DNA of 37,702 bases from a virus. The notes under the pieces are model-generated. The model was given only the letters and a program-made list of their open reading frames with translations. It was not told the origin of the DNA and did not search any database. The stretch spans positions 1 through 37,702 of IMG/VR virus record IMGVR_UViG_3300030107_003074; one strand, written 5' to 3'. Position numbers and translations under genes: made by a program. Positions within the stretch are counted from its first letter, which is position 1, and every line of letters starts with the position of its first letter. Shown here piece by piece: positions 1 through 9,431 of the stretch.

Positions 1-465
1 GTTTCTGACTAAAGTAGCCATTACTTTTTTGTCTTGTTTTAGTTCATTTAATGATTTTTTTAAAACTAAACCACGTTCTTTTAACAAAGTTTGTTTTATA
101 GTTTCTTTGCCAAATAAACTTAATGTCTCTACATCTTTGCTGCCAGCTTGTAGTGCCTCTCTTATGTAAAATGATGCCTCCACAACACTGCTGGGATTAG
201 ATTCTTTTAATACTTGCATTACACTAAGGTGCAAAGCTGGATCATCTACCATTCTTCCTACTAATGCTGCATAATGATCTGGTACTTTATTATTTAACCA
301 AAATCCCCATGCATCATCACTTAATTTAATTAAATCAGATGCATCTCTAATGACAGATGATCTTTCTGAGAGCATTCCAATAACTCTGTTTAGATAGCCT
401 GGATCAACTCTTAAAATTTTTGCAACATCAGAAGCCTTAGCAGTGCCAGCTCCAACATTTACCAT
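1..465. repeat. Terminal direct repeat, left copy
   Basis: This segment is repeated in direct orientation at the other end of the window with no indels and 8 substitutions (at 31, 97, 181, 247, 295, 337, 370 and 388). Every substitution falls on a third codon position of the gene it encodes. The simplest reading is that the contig wraps around a circular or terminally redundant genome and that the ends come from two co-occurring variants. A true physical duplication is less likely but not excluded. Confidence 0.95.
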
Positions 466-2079
466 CATAGCCTCCACCATAACCTCAGGTGCAGTCCATC
501 CATCTATTTCTCTGCGCACTGATGCATTTAGAGTAATTTTTTGTGACGGATCATTTTTTTTAATTCTTTGAGCTAATCCTAATCGTTGGTGTCCATCTGC
601 AATAAAATATGTACCATCAGCTTTTTGCCAAACCATTACTGTTTGTGCCATATCAGGATTCCAAACTTTTACATCTTGTAATTTTTGTGAAACTCCTAAT
701 GAATCACCATCAGTTTTAAATTGAAATGTTTTTGCATCTACTTTTATTTCATCTGGTGCTAACTCTTGATTTCTTAAAATAGTTCTAGTTTCTTTAACTG
801 TTGGTATTAAATCAGTTTCTACAACTTTCATTTCTTCACCAGTTAATAATGATTTTTGTGCCTCTAATTCATTTATAGTTTCAACTTTTTTGCCTTCTCT
901 TGTGTTTGGATAAACTGTTTCTTTGTGAAGTTCTTTTCCAATCTCTATATCTTGTATAGCAGCTTTAATTTGTGGCTTGTCTAATATTTGTGGTGCTATT
1001 TGTTCTATAAACAAAATGTGTTCGTGTGGTTGCAGTTTATTAATATTATCTAATATATAATTTAAAGTTTCAGTTGGATTTAATTGAGCTGATTTTTTCT
1101 TAAACTCACGACCAATTATTTTATTTCTTAATTTAGGACTTAATTTTGCCAATTGTGTTTCTAAAGTTGAAAAGGTTATTTTTCCATCTTTAATAACAGT
1201 TTTGCCAAAAGTTCCACGAATTACACCACCAAAAATTGGACCAGCAACCGCACCACCAATTGTAACCATGCCAATATTTGCAGCAGATGTTTTTAAAGTG
1301 TAATTTTCATCACCCATTCTTTCTTTAAATGGAAGTATTTGGCTTTCAACTAATGATTGACCAAATAAACCCATAGCAGAACCTATTGCAGCTTCTCTTA
1401 ATAAAAAAGCTGGCCAAGTTGCACCGCCTGAAAAAGCAGCTAAAGGTAGTGTTGCAATAAATGCTGGATCTGTGAAAGCTGCAACTGACATTCCAGCCAT
1501 TGGAGCAAGAGCTTTGCTAACTGCATTTCCTTTTTGATATTGAGAATATAAAGCAGTTTTATATTCAGATGCTTGCATTCTTTTTAGAGTTTCATCTACA
1601 TAATGTTGATAATCTTTAAATTGTTTTCTTCTTGGATCTTGTCGATCTAAATTGCCTATAAAATTTTGTACCTCACGATTCATAAATTCTAATTTTTTTT
1701 CATAAGGTAAATCTTCAGGTAACTGCAATGGATTTATAACCTGGTTATCTTTATAACTATTGTTATATGCCTCATTTATAGGAACATTAGAATTCATACT
1801 TTGTTGAAATGAAATCCAATTTTGTATATCTTCCTCAGTATCTCTACCAAATGATGCATATTCCATTGGATGTCTTATTTTGGCCTCAGGAAACAATGTT
1901 TGAAAATCACTTAAAAAATCATCAGCAATTTTATATTCATTTAAAGCAGCTCCAACAGTATGATGCCAATTCATGTGATTGTTAAAATTTTGAGCAGCCA
2001 CATCATAAAAACTTTTTGGAGTTAATTTTGCTTGAGAAACATTATTAAGACTTACGTTGCTTTTTAAAAATCCAGTCAT
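1..2079 (-). CDS. Giant ejection-type virion protein with ParB-like domain, N-terminal part
   Basis: The frame opens with ATG at 2079 (TAATG overlap with the stop of the 754-residue gene) and stays open to base 1. Because bases 1-465 match 37238-37702 in the same frame, it continues into the gene at 35906-37702, giving a joined protein of 1136 residues. Residues about 185-300 are Gly/Ala-rich and hydrophobic, as in phage proteins that insert into the host envelope during DNA ejection. Residues 514-523 read ADGHQRLGLA, the signature of a ParB/sulfiredoxin-like domain (GxxR-type loop), followed by a helical region resembling the ParB HTH. The position after the gp13/14/15-like genes matches T7 gene 16. 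Seen: the motif, the open frame and the position. Inferred: injection with the DNA. Whether the ParB domain is a nuclease or only binds DNA or CTP is unknown. Confidence 0.8.
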   Translation of the reverse strand, partial: MTGFLKSNVSLNNVSQAKLTPKSFYDVAAQNFNNHMNWHHTVGAALNEYKIADDFLSDFQTLFPEAKIRHPMEYASFGRDTEEDIQNWISFQQSMNSNVPINEAYNNSYKDNQVINPLQLPEDLPYEKKLEFMNREVQNFIGNLDRQDPRRKQFKDYQHYVDETLKRMQASEYKTALYSQYQKGNAVSKALAPMAGMSVAAFTDPAFIATLPLAAFSGGATWPAFLLREAAIGSAMGLFGQSLVESQILPFKERMGDENYTLKTSAANIGMVTIGGAVAGPIFGGVIRGTFGKTVIKDGKITFSTLETQLAKLSPKLRNKIIGREFKKKSAQLNPTETLNYILDNINKLQPHEHILFIEQIAPQILDKPQIKAAIQDIEIGKELHKETVYPNTREGKKVETINELEAQKSLLTGEEMKVVETDLIPTVKETRTILRNQELAPDEIKVDAKTFQFKTDGDSLGVSQKLQDVKVWNPDMAQTVMVWQKADGTYFIADGHQRLGLAQRIKKNDPSQKITLNASVRREIDGWTAPEVMVEAMMVNVGAGTAKASDVAKILRVDPGYLNRVIGMLSERSSVIRDASDLIKLSDDAWGFWLNNKVPDHYAALVGRMVDDPALHLSVMQVLKESNPSSVVEASFYIREALQAGSKDVETLSLFGKETIKQTLLKERGLVLKKSLNELKQDKKVMATLVRN

Positions 2080-4343
2080 TAGTTATTTAAAATTTCATTT
2101 TTTATTTTGTTCATATTAATAACAACAGCTTGTTTGTTTTCATCCATGTAAATTTCTTCAGACATTGTTGGGTTGCCATTGATTAATAGATATTGGTTGT
2201 CTCCTATAAAATACAAATTTACATCTGGTTCACCAAATAAATCTTCTGCTTTTGCTGGCTCTGTGTATTCTTCTCCTTCATCGTTTCTTAACACTTCAAC
2301 TATTTGTTTTCCTCCCGTTGCTTTTAACAATAATTCATCATCCATAATTCTCGATAGGATGCTTGCAAAATCAGGATTTTTATCCAATGGGTTTATTGTT
2401 GATTTTTGATTTGGTAAAAAATCAGGAATAATTGTAGTAACATCAAAATAATCTTGTAAGCCACCTTTGCCGTCATGGTGACCAGCAGCAATTTGTAAAC
2501 TTTCCTTCCACAAATTATTTGCTAGATTAGTGTCTGCTGGATTTTCTTGACTTGTTTTATTTAATAAAGTTGGTTCTTTTAATAATTTTCCATAAAAAAT
2601 TATTTCTGCACTATCAAATACTTGTTTGTATAAATTTGTATCATCACTAAAAGTGTTTAAACGAAAAACATCTAAAGATAAGGATGTTTCAGATAATTTA
2701 GTTCCTTCTTTTCTTGGATCAAAATTTTTAAAAATATCTTTGTTTTCTTCACGGTTCATTAAAACATGTGCATCAATTGCATTTTCTAATTCAATTGATG
2801 GACCATTTATTGACCTTAAAGTAGCAACATGAGCTAATCCAGTATAACCAGACAATCCTACTTCATTAAAAGCTAATGGTGCATTTTCTGAACCAGCAAT
2901 ATCAGTTATTGCTGCCATTGTTTTAGTTATTTCAAGTTTATTTCCACTAGCAAATATTTCATTTATTTGATTACGTTCCTCAGGTAAGAAAAATTGTGGC
3001 AATTTTTGATATGTTTCAGCAACGTGTGGTACTATTAATTTTCTATTTAATAATTCTGTTGGTTCAAAATTTTCAAAATCAATAACTGCAACATGTGCGT
3101 TATTATTTTTAATATTACTTGTTTGGGCTATTCCTAATAAATTAGATTCTTCATTTTTCTCTCTAAAAACCTTAATTTTTTCTAAGGCTTTTTGTCTATA
3201 CATATTTTGAATATTAAAATTTTCTGTTCCAGTTGTAGCTGCTAATTCTTCAGTAAAATATTGAATGCCAGGATAAAACTGTTCTTGAGTTTTATCTTCA
3301 TCACCTTGTGCCATATAGCCATTTTCTAATTCTAAAGTTGGTTTATTTAAAAAAGGTTGGACATATTCATAGGTGTCAAAAGCACTTTCTAATTCAAAAA
3401 TTTTATCATCTATATTAGGCTTGCCATTTGCTTTTAAAGTTTCATTTATAATTTTTGCCTGGTCAATTAAACTATTCACACTATCTACATTAAATGAAAA
3501 ACCCTCTTTTAATGGATCTAATGCAATATTAATTTTATCTAAAATTTCATTTTTTTGACTTGTCAACATTGTGTTAGCTGCTGATGCATTACTATTTTTA
3601 GTCGCATTTGCTTTTGATCGTAATGCTATTAAAACTTTTGGCTCAAGATTGTTGTATTTTTTTTTCTTATCTAATTCTAAAAATTGATCAACATTGGTAT
3701 CAATAAGAAAATTTGCTTGTGCATATTCAAATTCATTTTCAAGAGTTTGTCTGTATGATTCTTCAGTTACACCTCCTGGTATAGTTCCAGCATCCAGTTC
3801 CATTTGATAAAAACTATTAGGTCCAGTAAAATATGTTTGATAATCTTTATTTTGCAAATCTAAATTACCAGTTATCATTTCATTAAAAACTTCATTTTTT
3901 TTAAGTTCTATTGAATCTTTAAATATTTTTGCACTATTTGTTCTAATGTTTTTACCAATATCAATTTTGTATGCACTGTTGTGTCTTAATGCATGTTCTT
4001 CAACACGTCTTTTTACATTATTGTTTTTAATATTTGCAGTTGTGTTGGTTAGCAATTCATTAGTAGCTGTTTCATAAGACAGCATACCTTCGTCATAATT
4101 ATTTAATTTATTATGATCTACAATAATTTGATTAAGATCTTCATTGTATTTAGTTGTTTGCTCAATAAATTCCTTATCCTCTTGCATTGATCGGTGTCGT
4201 TGCTCAATCTCCATTGTTGTATTTAGCAATTGTTGTTGACCTTCAAATACAGCTTGTCCAAAATTACCTTCTAATTTAGCAGTTGGAACAGACGATTGTT
4301 GTTTTGAAACATTAACCTGAGATTTATATAATTTAATAGCCAT
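2079..4343 (-). CDS. Internal virion (ejection) protein, T7 gp15-like position
   Basis: A 754-residue, largely hydrophilic and helical protein rich in Asn, Lys, Glu and Gln, with no catalytic motif that I can see. It sits between the gp14-like small protein and the giant ParB-containing protein, which is the place of the gp15 core protein in T7-like phages. Large helical proteins in this position form the internal core and are ejected with the genome. The start ATG at 4343 lies 4 bases after the stop of the upstream gene, and its own stop overlaps the next start as TAATG, so the genes are probably translationally coupled. The role rests on synteny and composition rather than on a recognised domain. 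Confidence 0.65.
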   Translation of the reverse strand: MAIKLYKSQVNVSKQQSSVPTAKLEGNFGQAVFEGQQQLLNTTMEIEQRHRSMQEDKEFIEQTTKYNEDLNQIIVDHNKLNNYDEGMLSYETATNELLTNTTANIKNNNVKRRVEEHALRHNSAYKIDIGKNIRTNSAKIFKDSIELKKNEVFNEMITGNLDLQNKDYQTYFTGPNSFYQMELDAGTIPGGVTEESYRQTLENEFEYAQANFLIDTNVDQFLELDKKKKYNNLEPKVLIALRSKANATKNSNASAANTMLTSQKNEILDKINIALDPLKEGFSFNVDSVNSLIDQAKIINETLKANGKPNIDDKIFELESAFDTYEYVQPFLNKPTLELENGYMAQGDEDKTQEQFYPGIQYFTEELAATTGTENFNIQNMYRQKALEKIKVFREKNEESNLLGIAQTSNIKNNNAHVAVIDFENFEPTELLNRKLIVPHVAETYQKLPQFFLPEERNQINEIFASGNKLEITKTMAAITDIAGSENAPLAFNEVGLSGYTGLAHVATLRSINGPSIELENAIDAHVLMNREENKDIFKNFDPRKEGTKLSETSLSLDVFRLNTFSDDTNLYKQVFDSAEIIFYGKLLKEPTLLNKTSQENPADTNLANNLWKESLQIAAGHHDGKGGLQDYFDVTTIIPDFLPNQKSTINPLDKNPDFASILSRIMDDELLLKATGGKQIVEVLRNDEGEEYTEPAKAEDLFGEPDVNLYFIGDNQYLLINGNPTMSEEIYMDENKQAVVINMNKIKNEILNN

Positions 4344-4347
4344 GTGT

Positions 4348-4812
4348 TTATCCTATCATTCCAGCATCTGAAGCACCGCCAAGCAACGTACCAGCTGCCC
4401 CAAGCCTAGATCCATATTTGGCATACTTGCCACGTTGTATAGAGGCTGCACCTTGAAATCGTGAACGGCCAGCTTGATTTTGTAAATTAGCTTTTTCTAT
4501 GTTTGCGTTGTATTGAATTAAATTTTGATCTATTTCAAATTGTTCTTGGTTTTGTTCTAAAATTTCTAATACAGTTCCTGATCCAAGATCAACACCGCCT
4601 CCAGCAAAACCAACTCGAACATCACCCTGGACACCTTCAAATTGATCTCTAAGTCTTGTTTTTTCTAACTGTGCTTTTTGCTGTACGACAATGGCCTCAT
4701 TTTCTGCATTAACTGCATCCATTTCATAAAGCTGCGCATTGTAGTTTGCTACTCGTTGTGCTTGTCTCCCAGCCTGTATCTGAGAAAATGCCATCACTGT
4801 TGCTGCTGCCAT
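4348..4812 (-). CDS. Internal virion protein, T7 gp14-like
   Basis: A 154-residue protein. Residues 1-30 are Ala/Gln-rich and mildly hydrophobic, the middle is a long predicted helix or coiled coil (Glu/Gln/Asn-rich), and the tail is Gly/Ala-rich (AAGTLLGGASDAG). A short helical protein with a Gly/Ala-rich end, placed directly downstream of the acetyltransferase-like gene and upstream of a gp15-like gene, matches internal virion protein B of T7-like phages, which helps form the DNA translocation channel. The start follows the preceding stop by one base. The family call rests on order, length and composition. Confidence 0.65.
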   Translation of the reverse strand: MAAATVMAFSQIQAGRQAQRVANYNAQLYEMDAVNAENEAIVVQQKAQLEKTRLRDQFEGVQGDVRVGFAGGGVDLGSGTVLEILEQNQEQFEIDQNLIQYNANIEKANLQNQAGRSRFQGAASIQRGKYAKYGSRLGAAGTLLGGASDAGMIG

Positions 4813-4813
4813 G

Positions 4814-5245
4814 TTATTTAATCCTTGCTACCATGATGTAATCTTTGCTGTCTGGTCCATATTTTTTCATCACACCTTCAGGTGTCATATCAAACCATTT
4901 TGCAAATCGTAATCCGTCAGTAAAATCAGATCGAACTACTGCCTGGACACGATGATAATTACGTTTTGTTATTGTTTCTTCAAATTTTTCTTTTATGTTT
5001 TTCAGCATAAAAAATTTATGTTTGTTAGAACCCTTTTTCATAATAATCCAAACATCAGCAACACCATCCCAAATAGGGTTGATGCCACCACAAACGATTG
5101 GTTGATCATTATAAAAGCCAGTCCATGCATCCTGTGTTTCAAGTGCATCTGTTGGGTAATCTTTTGAGTAGTTTTCAAATTCACCCATCAAGATAATTTC
5201 ATCAGCATGTGCTGATTGAAACGACTCAATTTTATAGTTATCCAT
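4814..5245 (-). CDS. GNAT-like / T7 gp13-type internal protein
   Basis: About 143 residues, resembling the acetyltransferase-fold proteins (DUF2833 type) found as gp13 in T7-like phages. The N-terminal half contains a stretch on status and gain (VCGGINPIWDGVADVWII) typical of the phage family, then a helix and a strand-rich end (DYIMVARIK). In T7, gp13 is needed for assembly of the internal core and is not known to acetylate anything. I chose ATG at 5245 over the TTG at 5248. The gene overlaps the tail tubular B stop by 8 bases, which suggests coupling. The canonical acetyl-CoA loop is not clear, so activity is doubtful. Confidence 0.7.
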   Translation of the reverse strand: MDNYKIESFQSAHADEIILMGEFENYSKDYPTDALETQDAWTGFYNDQPIVCGGINPIWDGVADVWIIMKKGSNKHKFFMLKNIKEKFEETITKRNYHRVQAVVRSDFTDGLRFAKWFDMTPEGVMKKYGPDSKDYIMVARIK

Positions 5246-8200
5246 CAAATGTATTTAATCGAGGGAACAGTGCCACAACATTTAATGGTAATGGCTGTTC
5301 TTGTTTTACAACTATATGTCCGTCTGTTTCATAATCACCACGAAACTCAACATCTTTATCACCAGTGTAGTAGGGTATAGATGATGTCAATGGTAATGCT
5401 GAAGTACGGTACGTTAATAATTCTAAATTTTGTAAGTTAGGCCCAACTGATCCACCCATAGACCGATCTACTCTCACTGTTACTCCATGAATACGTTTTG
5501 TTTTGCCCTGGGCCGTTCCATCTTGTGATCCTGATTCTATTCTCATGGTTTCCAAGATTGAATCATATTGCAATCCAACATGCACTTTTTCACCATGATC
5601 ATCTAATGTTATGTTGCCTGATGCCACTGTTTCATCAGTGTGTGTTGCACCGTTGTTTAAGACGTTACACAATTCACCTTCTAGGTGATGCAGCCTGGTT
5701 ATAGTTAATGTCTTGCTGCCATCATACGTTAAACCACTATCAAGAAAGAATGCATCCTCATCATCATTGCCGTAATCAAATGGTGTTAAAAATTCTACAT
5801 AGTGAACTGTTGCACCATTGATGTATCGTTCAACAATCATATACAATTCATCTTCTGCATTTTCAGTTGGTATTGTTGCAATTGTTTTTACTTTTGCATG
5901 TGTTAACCATTTATGAGTTGTCTTTGTTGTACTAACAGTTCCTGGATCTAAATAATCTCGTAATTGATAATTTACACCAGCAGTTTGATAATCTTTAAAT
6001 ACAAATTTGTTTTTTAAACGAAAACTATAATTAGTTATAGGATCGACTTTGTATGGCACATTTTTATTTAAACCAGTTAGTTTGTGTGTGCTGCTTAATG
6101 GATAATAATAAATTTCTTCATCTTCACCAAACCCATGGCCAGTTGCATAAAATACATTATTAGATTTATTAAAACCTAAATAAATATAATGCGTTTTGCT
6201 ACCAGTCCCTGATGTAATATCTATAACTGGTGTACCAGCTGTAGCATCTTCAGGTGTCAACGCTAATTTAATAGTGTTAGCATCAACAACAATTACAAAA
6301 TAAAATACGCCTTGTGATATACCTCCAACTGGTGTTTCAGTTGTGTAATAAGTTACTGGATCACCTGTAGATAATCCATGTGAACTTATGGTAATTGAAT
6401 CTTCACCAGTATCAACTGCTGTAAAACTTAATTTTTGTGTAACTGTTGTTTTGCCAGTATCACAATATCCACCAAGGATGTGTCGATGCCAGGCTATAAC
6501 ATTTTCTGTACGTTGATATGTCAATCCAGCTAACACACCATCAGTGCGCACAACCCATAAAATAGAAGCTGGCTCTTGTTGGTATGCAAAGTCAACAACC
6601 AGGCTTTCAGTTATATGGTCAGCAAGAACTGTTAAATCAGGTGCAATGTAGTTATCACTATCGTAGTTATATGTAAGTTCTCGTATTTTGCGTTTAGCAC
6701 GATGTATAAACAAGACAAGATTGCCAACTGTAATAGCATCTTTGTTTGCACTGCCGTAAGCTGATTGTTTACGAATATTAATGTTAGTAGGGGATAGTCC
6801 ATTAACACTATCTGATCCTGTTACTAAAAATTCTGCACCCGTTGTACCAATCAATAATGATCGTGATGCAGCTAAATAACGTATGGCATTCACTTTGTTA
6901 CTTGCAATGGTAAAGTTCATTGCATCATCTGCATCTGTGCCTTCTGTAAAATTTTCGTAATCACCAGATTGTGACAACCACAATGTTTGTGGATTATTGT
7001 TTGTGCCAGCAAATGCTAATCGTTGTTCAAAAAACGATACACAAGATGGATAATTGCCTGTACCTAAATTTAATACTGGATTGTTAAGTTTTGTAACAGT
7101 TCCCGTTGATCCACTAAATGAACTATAAGCCGATGTATCAACATTAGTGCCAGTGCTATCTTGTATTTCAAAATGTTGATCAGGGCCAGTTAATGTACCT
7201 GAGACAAATGTTGTGTAAGCAGATGTATCAATGTCAATACCGTTGCCGTTTTGTAAATTAAAAGTAGTAGTTGATCCAACGGTTCCAACTTTAAAACTGT
7301 TACCATTTAATTGTGTCATACCAACTACATCTGAAATATCAAAACTGTCACCAGCTACTAATCCATGAGCTGCTGATGTTGTAACCACACCAGGACTTGC
7401 TTTTGTAATACCACTTATAGTTATAACATTCTTTTGTTCCCCAACTTTAAAAACACCACCATTAAATTGTGTCATGCCACCAATGTTTGCAAATGTAACA
7501 AAATCACCTTTGCGTAAACCATTATCTAAAATGGTTGATACAACTCCAGGATTAGCTTGTGTGATGCCTGATACAATAAAATCAGTTCCCGTTGTTAGTG
7601 TTGGTGTTGAAAATGTCCATGATGTGTGTGCAGTTCGTGATAGTTTACGGATTGGAAAACTAGGATGTGTAATGTATAAAACATCAGCTGATTGTGCGTA
7701 TTTTAAATCAGGCAATGAATCAAAACCGTATGGTGATGCAATTTGGTATATTGGGTAGACAACGCCACCCGATGCATACGTTGTTAATGATGATGTGTCA
7801 AAGTTTGTTCCATCTGTATTTAATAATTGAAACGTAGTTGATGATGGCACTGTGCCAACTCTAAATTGTCGGCCATTTAATTCTGTCATGCCAACAATGC
7901 CATCTAATATAACATAATCACCAGCTGATAATCCGTGTGTAGCAGATGTAACAACACCTGGATTGGCTTTAGTAATAGCTGATATGTTTAAACCAGTTTT
8001 TGTAATAATGCCGTTGTCTTTATAAAAACGTACATATTGATCACCAAATTCAAGAACATACGTTTGCGTTGTTGAAAATTCAAACGGTATTAATCTATAT
8101 GCTCTGCCATCAACAATAGTTTGATTAGCTTCGGCAATAAATTTAGTGCCTGGCCGTCTAGCAGCAGTACCATGTGGATAGACAATCATGTTTTCAACTG

Positions 8201-8303
8201 TCTTACATCCAACTTTGTACTTATCTAAATCTATACGACCATCTAACTGATCTGATAATTCACCACCAGTAAAACTGGTGTACGGATAGGCTGATCTGGC
8301 CAT
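5238..8303 (-). CDS. Tail tubular protein B / stabilisation protein with FCCH-like repeats
   Basis: A 1021-residue nozzle protein. The N-terminus (FTGGELSDQLDGRIDLDKY, then NMIVYPHGTAARRPGTKF) is characteristic of T7 gp12-type tail tubular B proteins of marine podoviruses, which form the tail nozzle below the gp11 ring. Inserted in it are three related modules starting near residues 108, 245 and 297. Each contains an NPGVV/SPGVV strand, a GL..GD turn and GMT(E/Q)(L/F)NG; they resemble the FCCH fold seen in phage nozzle proteins. The second copy is short (about 45 residues). A fourth, more divergent HGLSTGD copy lies near residues 620-690. The ATG overlaps the stop of tail tubular A by one base. 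Confidence 0.9.
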   Translation of the reverse strand: MARSAYPYTSFTGGELSDQLDGRIDLDKYKVGCKTVENMIVYPHGTAARRPGTKFIAEANQTIVDGRAYRLIPFEFSTTQTYVLEFGDQYVRFYKDNGIITKTGLNISAITKANPGVVTSATHGLSAGDYVILDGIVGMTELNGRQFRVGTVPSSTTFQLLNTDGTNFDTSSLTTYASGGVVYPIYQIASPYGFDSLPDLKYAQSADVLYITHPSFPIRKLSRTAHTSWTFSTPTLTTGTDFIVSGITQANPGVVSTILDNGLRKGDFVTFANIGGMTQFNGGVFKVGEQKNVITISGITKASPGVVTTSAAHGLVAGDSFDISDVVGMTQLNGNSFKVGTVGSTTTFNLQNGNGIDIDTSAYTTFVSGTLTGPDQHFEIQDSTGTNVDTSAYSSFSGSTGTVTKLNNPVLNLGTGNYPSCVSFFEQRLAFAGTNNNPQTLWLSQSGDYENFTEGTDADDAMNFTIASNKVNAIRYLAASRSLLIGTTGAEFLVTGSDSVNGLSPTNINIRKQSAYGSANKDAITVGNLVLFIHRAKRKIRELTYNYDSDNYIAPDLTVLADHITESLVVDFAYQQEPASILWVVRTDGVLAGLTYQRTENVIAWHRHILGGYCDTGKTTVTQKLSFTAVDTGEDSITISSHGLSTGDPVTYYTTETPVGGISQGVFYFVIVVDANTIKLALTPEDATAGTPVIDITSGTGSKTHYIYLGFNKSNNVFYATGHGFGEDEEIYYYPLSSTHKLTGLNKNVPYKVDPITNYSFRLKNKFVFKDYQTAGVNYQLRDYLDPGTVSTTKTTHKWLTHAKVKTIATIPTENAEDELYMIVERYINGATVHYVEFLTPFDYGNDDEDAFFLDSGLTYDGSKTLTITRLHHLEGELCNVLNNGATHTDETVASGNITLDDHGEKVHVGLQYDSILETMRIESGSQDGTAQGKTKRIHGVTVRVDRSMGGSVGPNLQNLELLTYRTSALPLTSSIPYYTGDKDVEFRGDYETDGHIVVKQEQPLPLNVVALFPRLNTFDG

Positions 8304-8869
8304 TAAAACCTCGATGATATAAATGGAAAGTCTGCATCAATTTCATCTGGCATACCTTCGGTAGCATCTGCAAATCGTGCATCTTTTAATTTCTCTTTGT
8401 ATCGTTCTTCCATAATCTGAATCATTGTTGTTGATCCAGTTATGCCGTATGCAATATCAGCTGCAAGTGCAGCTGTTAATGTTTCGACTAAACTTGTGTC
8501 GTATTCTGTGGTGTCAGTAATTTTTGCCACATATAAAATTTTCATTGTTGTGGCATCTGTTAAAATTTTTCTTCCTTCTACTTTAAAATCAACATCATCT
8601 CTCATTTCAAATGTTTGCAGCACTCTTAGACAATCAGCTGGCAATGTATAAGCATACGAATACTCATACGCTGGTGCTGTTGCGTCAGCTGCAATACTGA
8701 CTCGTTTTAATAAACAATTCCACGGATGTTCACGAAACACACGATCTCTTACCATGTCGTATCGTTGATTTAACATTCGTGCATTTTTGCTGTCATCTGA
8801 CAGACTTATAATTGTTGAAGCCCCTAATTGGTTTAATGCTCCATTACAAATATCGACTTGTGAACTCAT
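8303..8869 (-). CDS. Tail tubular protein A (T7 gp11-like adaptor)
   Basis: At 188 residues this is the usual length for the gp11 family. The N-terminus (VDICNGALNQLGA, then a run covering RYDMVRDRVFREHPWNC) is a clear signature of the tail tubular A proteins that form the dodecameric ring joining portal to nozzle. The mid-region includes YTLPADCLRVLQ, and the C-terminal helix ends in FISSRF. It lies immediately upstream of tail tubular B, with which it interacts. A hairpin (8893-8913) separates it from the decoration-like gene, which may lower its expression relative to capsid genes. Confidence 0.93.
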   Translation of the reverse strand: MSSQVDICNGALNQLGASTIISLSDDSKNARMLNQRYDMVRDRVFREHPWNCLLKRVSIAADATAPAYEYSYAYTLPADCLRVLQTFEMRDDVDFKVEGRKILTDATTMKILYVAKITDTTEYDTSLVETLTAALAADIAYGITGSTTMIQIMEERYKEKLKDARFADATEGMPDEIDADFPFISSRF

Positions 8870-8892
8870 ATAAAATATCTCTTAATGTATGA

Positions 8893-8913
8893 GGGTAGCC
8901 ATATCGACTACCC
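8893..8913. terminator. Hairpin, possible partial terminator
   Basis: GGGTAG (8893-8898) pairs perfectly with CTACCC (8908-8913) across a 9-base loop. On the plus strand a run of six T follows five bases later. On the minus strand, in the direction of the late genes, no T-run follows. It sits between the abundant head genes and the tail tubular genes, so it could be an attenuator or an RNA-processing or stability hairpin. Function is inferred from position only. Confidence 0.45.
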
Positions 8914-8934
8914 CCATAGTTTTTTGCTTAGTGC

Positions 8935-9414
8935 TTAGTTTACAACGTATTGTATGTTGAAGCTCATGTCTCCAGCAGTACCACCATCAGCAGCCATTGT
9001 AGCAGCTATATAGTAATATCCACCTGGATCACTTGAGTCTCCAGCTAACGTATACATCTTCTGACCAGCAGTGTTGATGTCAGCAGCTTCAAAACGAACA
9101 TCTGCCATAGCAGCAGCATCTGCAACAGCCGTTGCAAATACATCTTCGTCTTTTACTACTCCAGCAGAAGTGTAAATTCCAACATTGAACGTACACGATC
9201 CACCAAGGGTATCTGAACCAATAAATAGTTGAGATACAACAGCATTACTTGGTATTGGTGCAAGCATAACGACATCATCGTTATCACTGTCACCAGCAGC
9301 AAGTGCAATAGTGCCTTGTGCTACACGGACAACTCCGTGTAATAATCCAGCATCATTTGCAACCTGAGGAGCAGCTTCAAAATTAGCCACTAAGTCTGAG
9401 TTTTTAGTACCCAT
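8935..9414 (-). CDS. Probable capsid decoration / head-associated protein
   Basis: A 159-residue, beta-rich protein high in Ala, Gly, Asp, Val and Thr, without cysteine-based or enzymatic motifs. It lies directly downstream of the major capsid gene, behind a strong ribosome site (AGGAGA just upstream of its ATG). Small acidic beta proteins in this position in podoviruses are often capsid decoration or head-stabilising proteins. The alternating Ala/Asp-rich loops (FATAVADAAAMADVRF) fit a surface-exposed beta-sandwich. A hairpin follows the gene and may help keep its level near that of the capsid protein. Function is inferred from context. Confidence 0.55.
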   Translation of the reverse strand: MGTKNSDLVANFEAAPQVANDAGLLHGVVRVAQGTIALAAGDSDNDDVVMLAPIPSNAVVSQLFIGSDTLGGSCTFNVGIYTSAGVVKDEDVFATAVADAAAMADVRFEAADINTAGQKMYTLAGDSSDPGGYYYIAATMAADGGTAGDMSFNIQYVVN

Positions 9415-9431
9415 AATTTATCTCCTATCTA

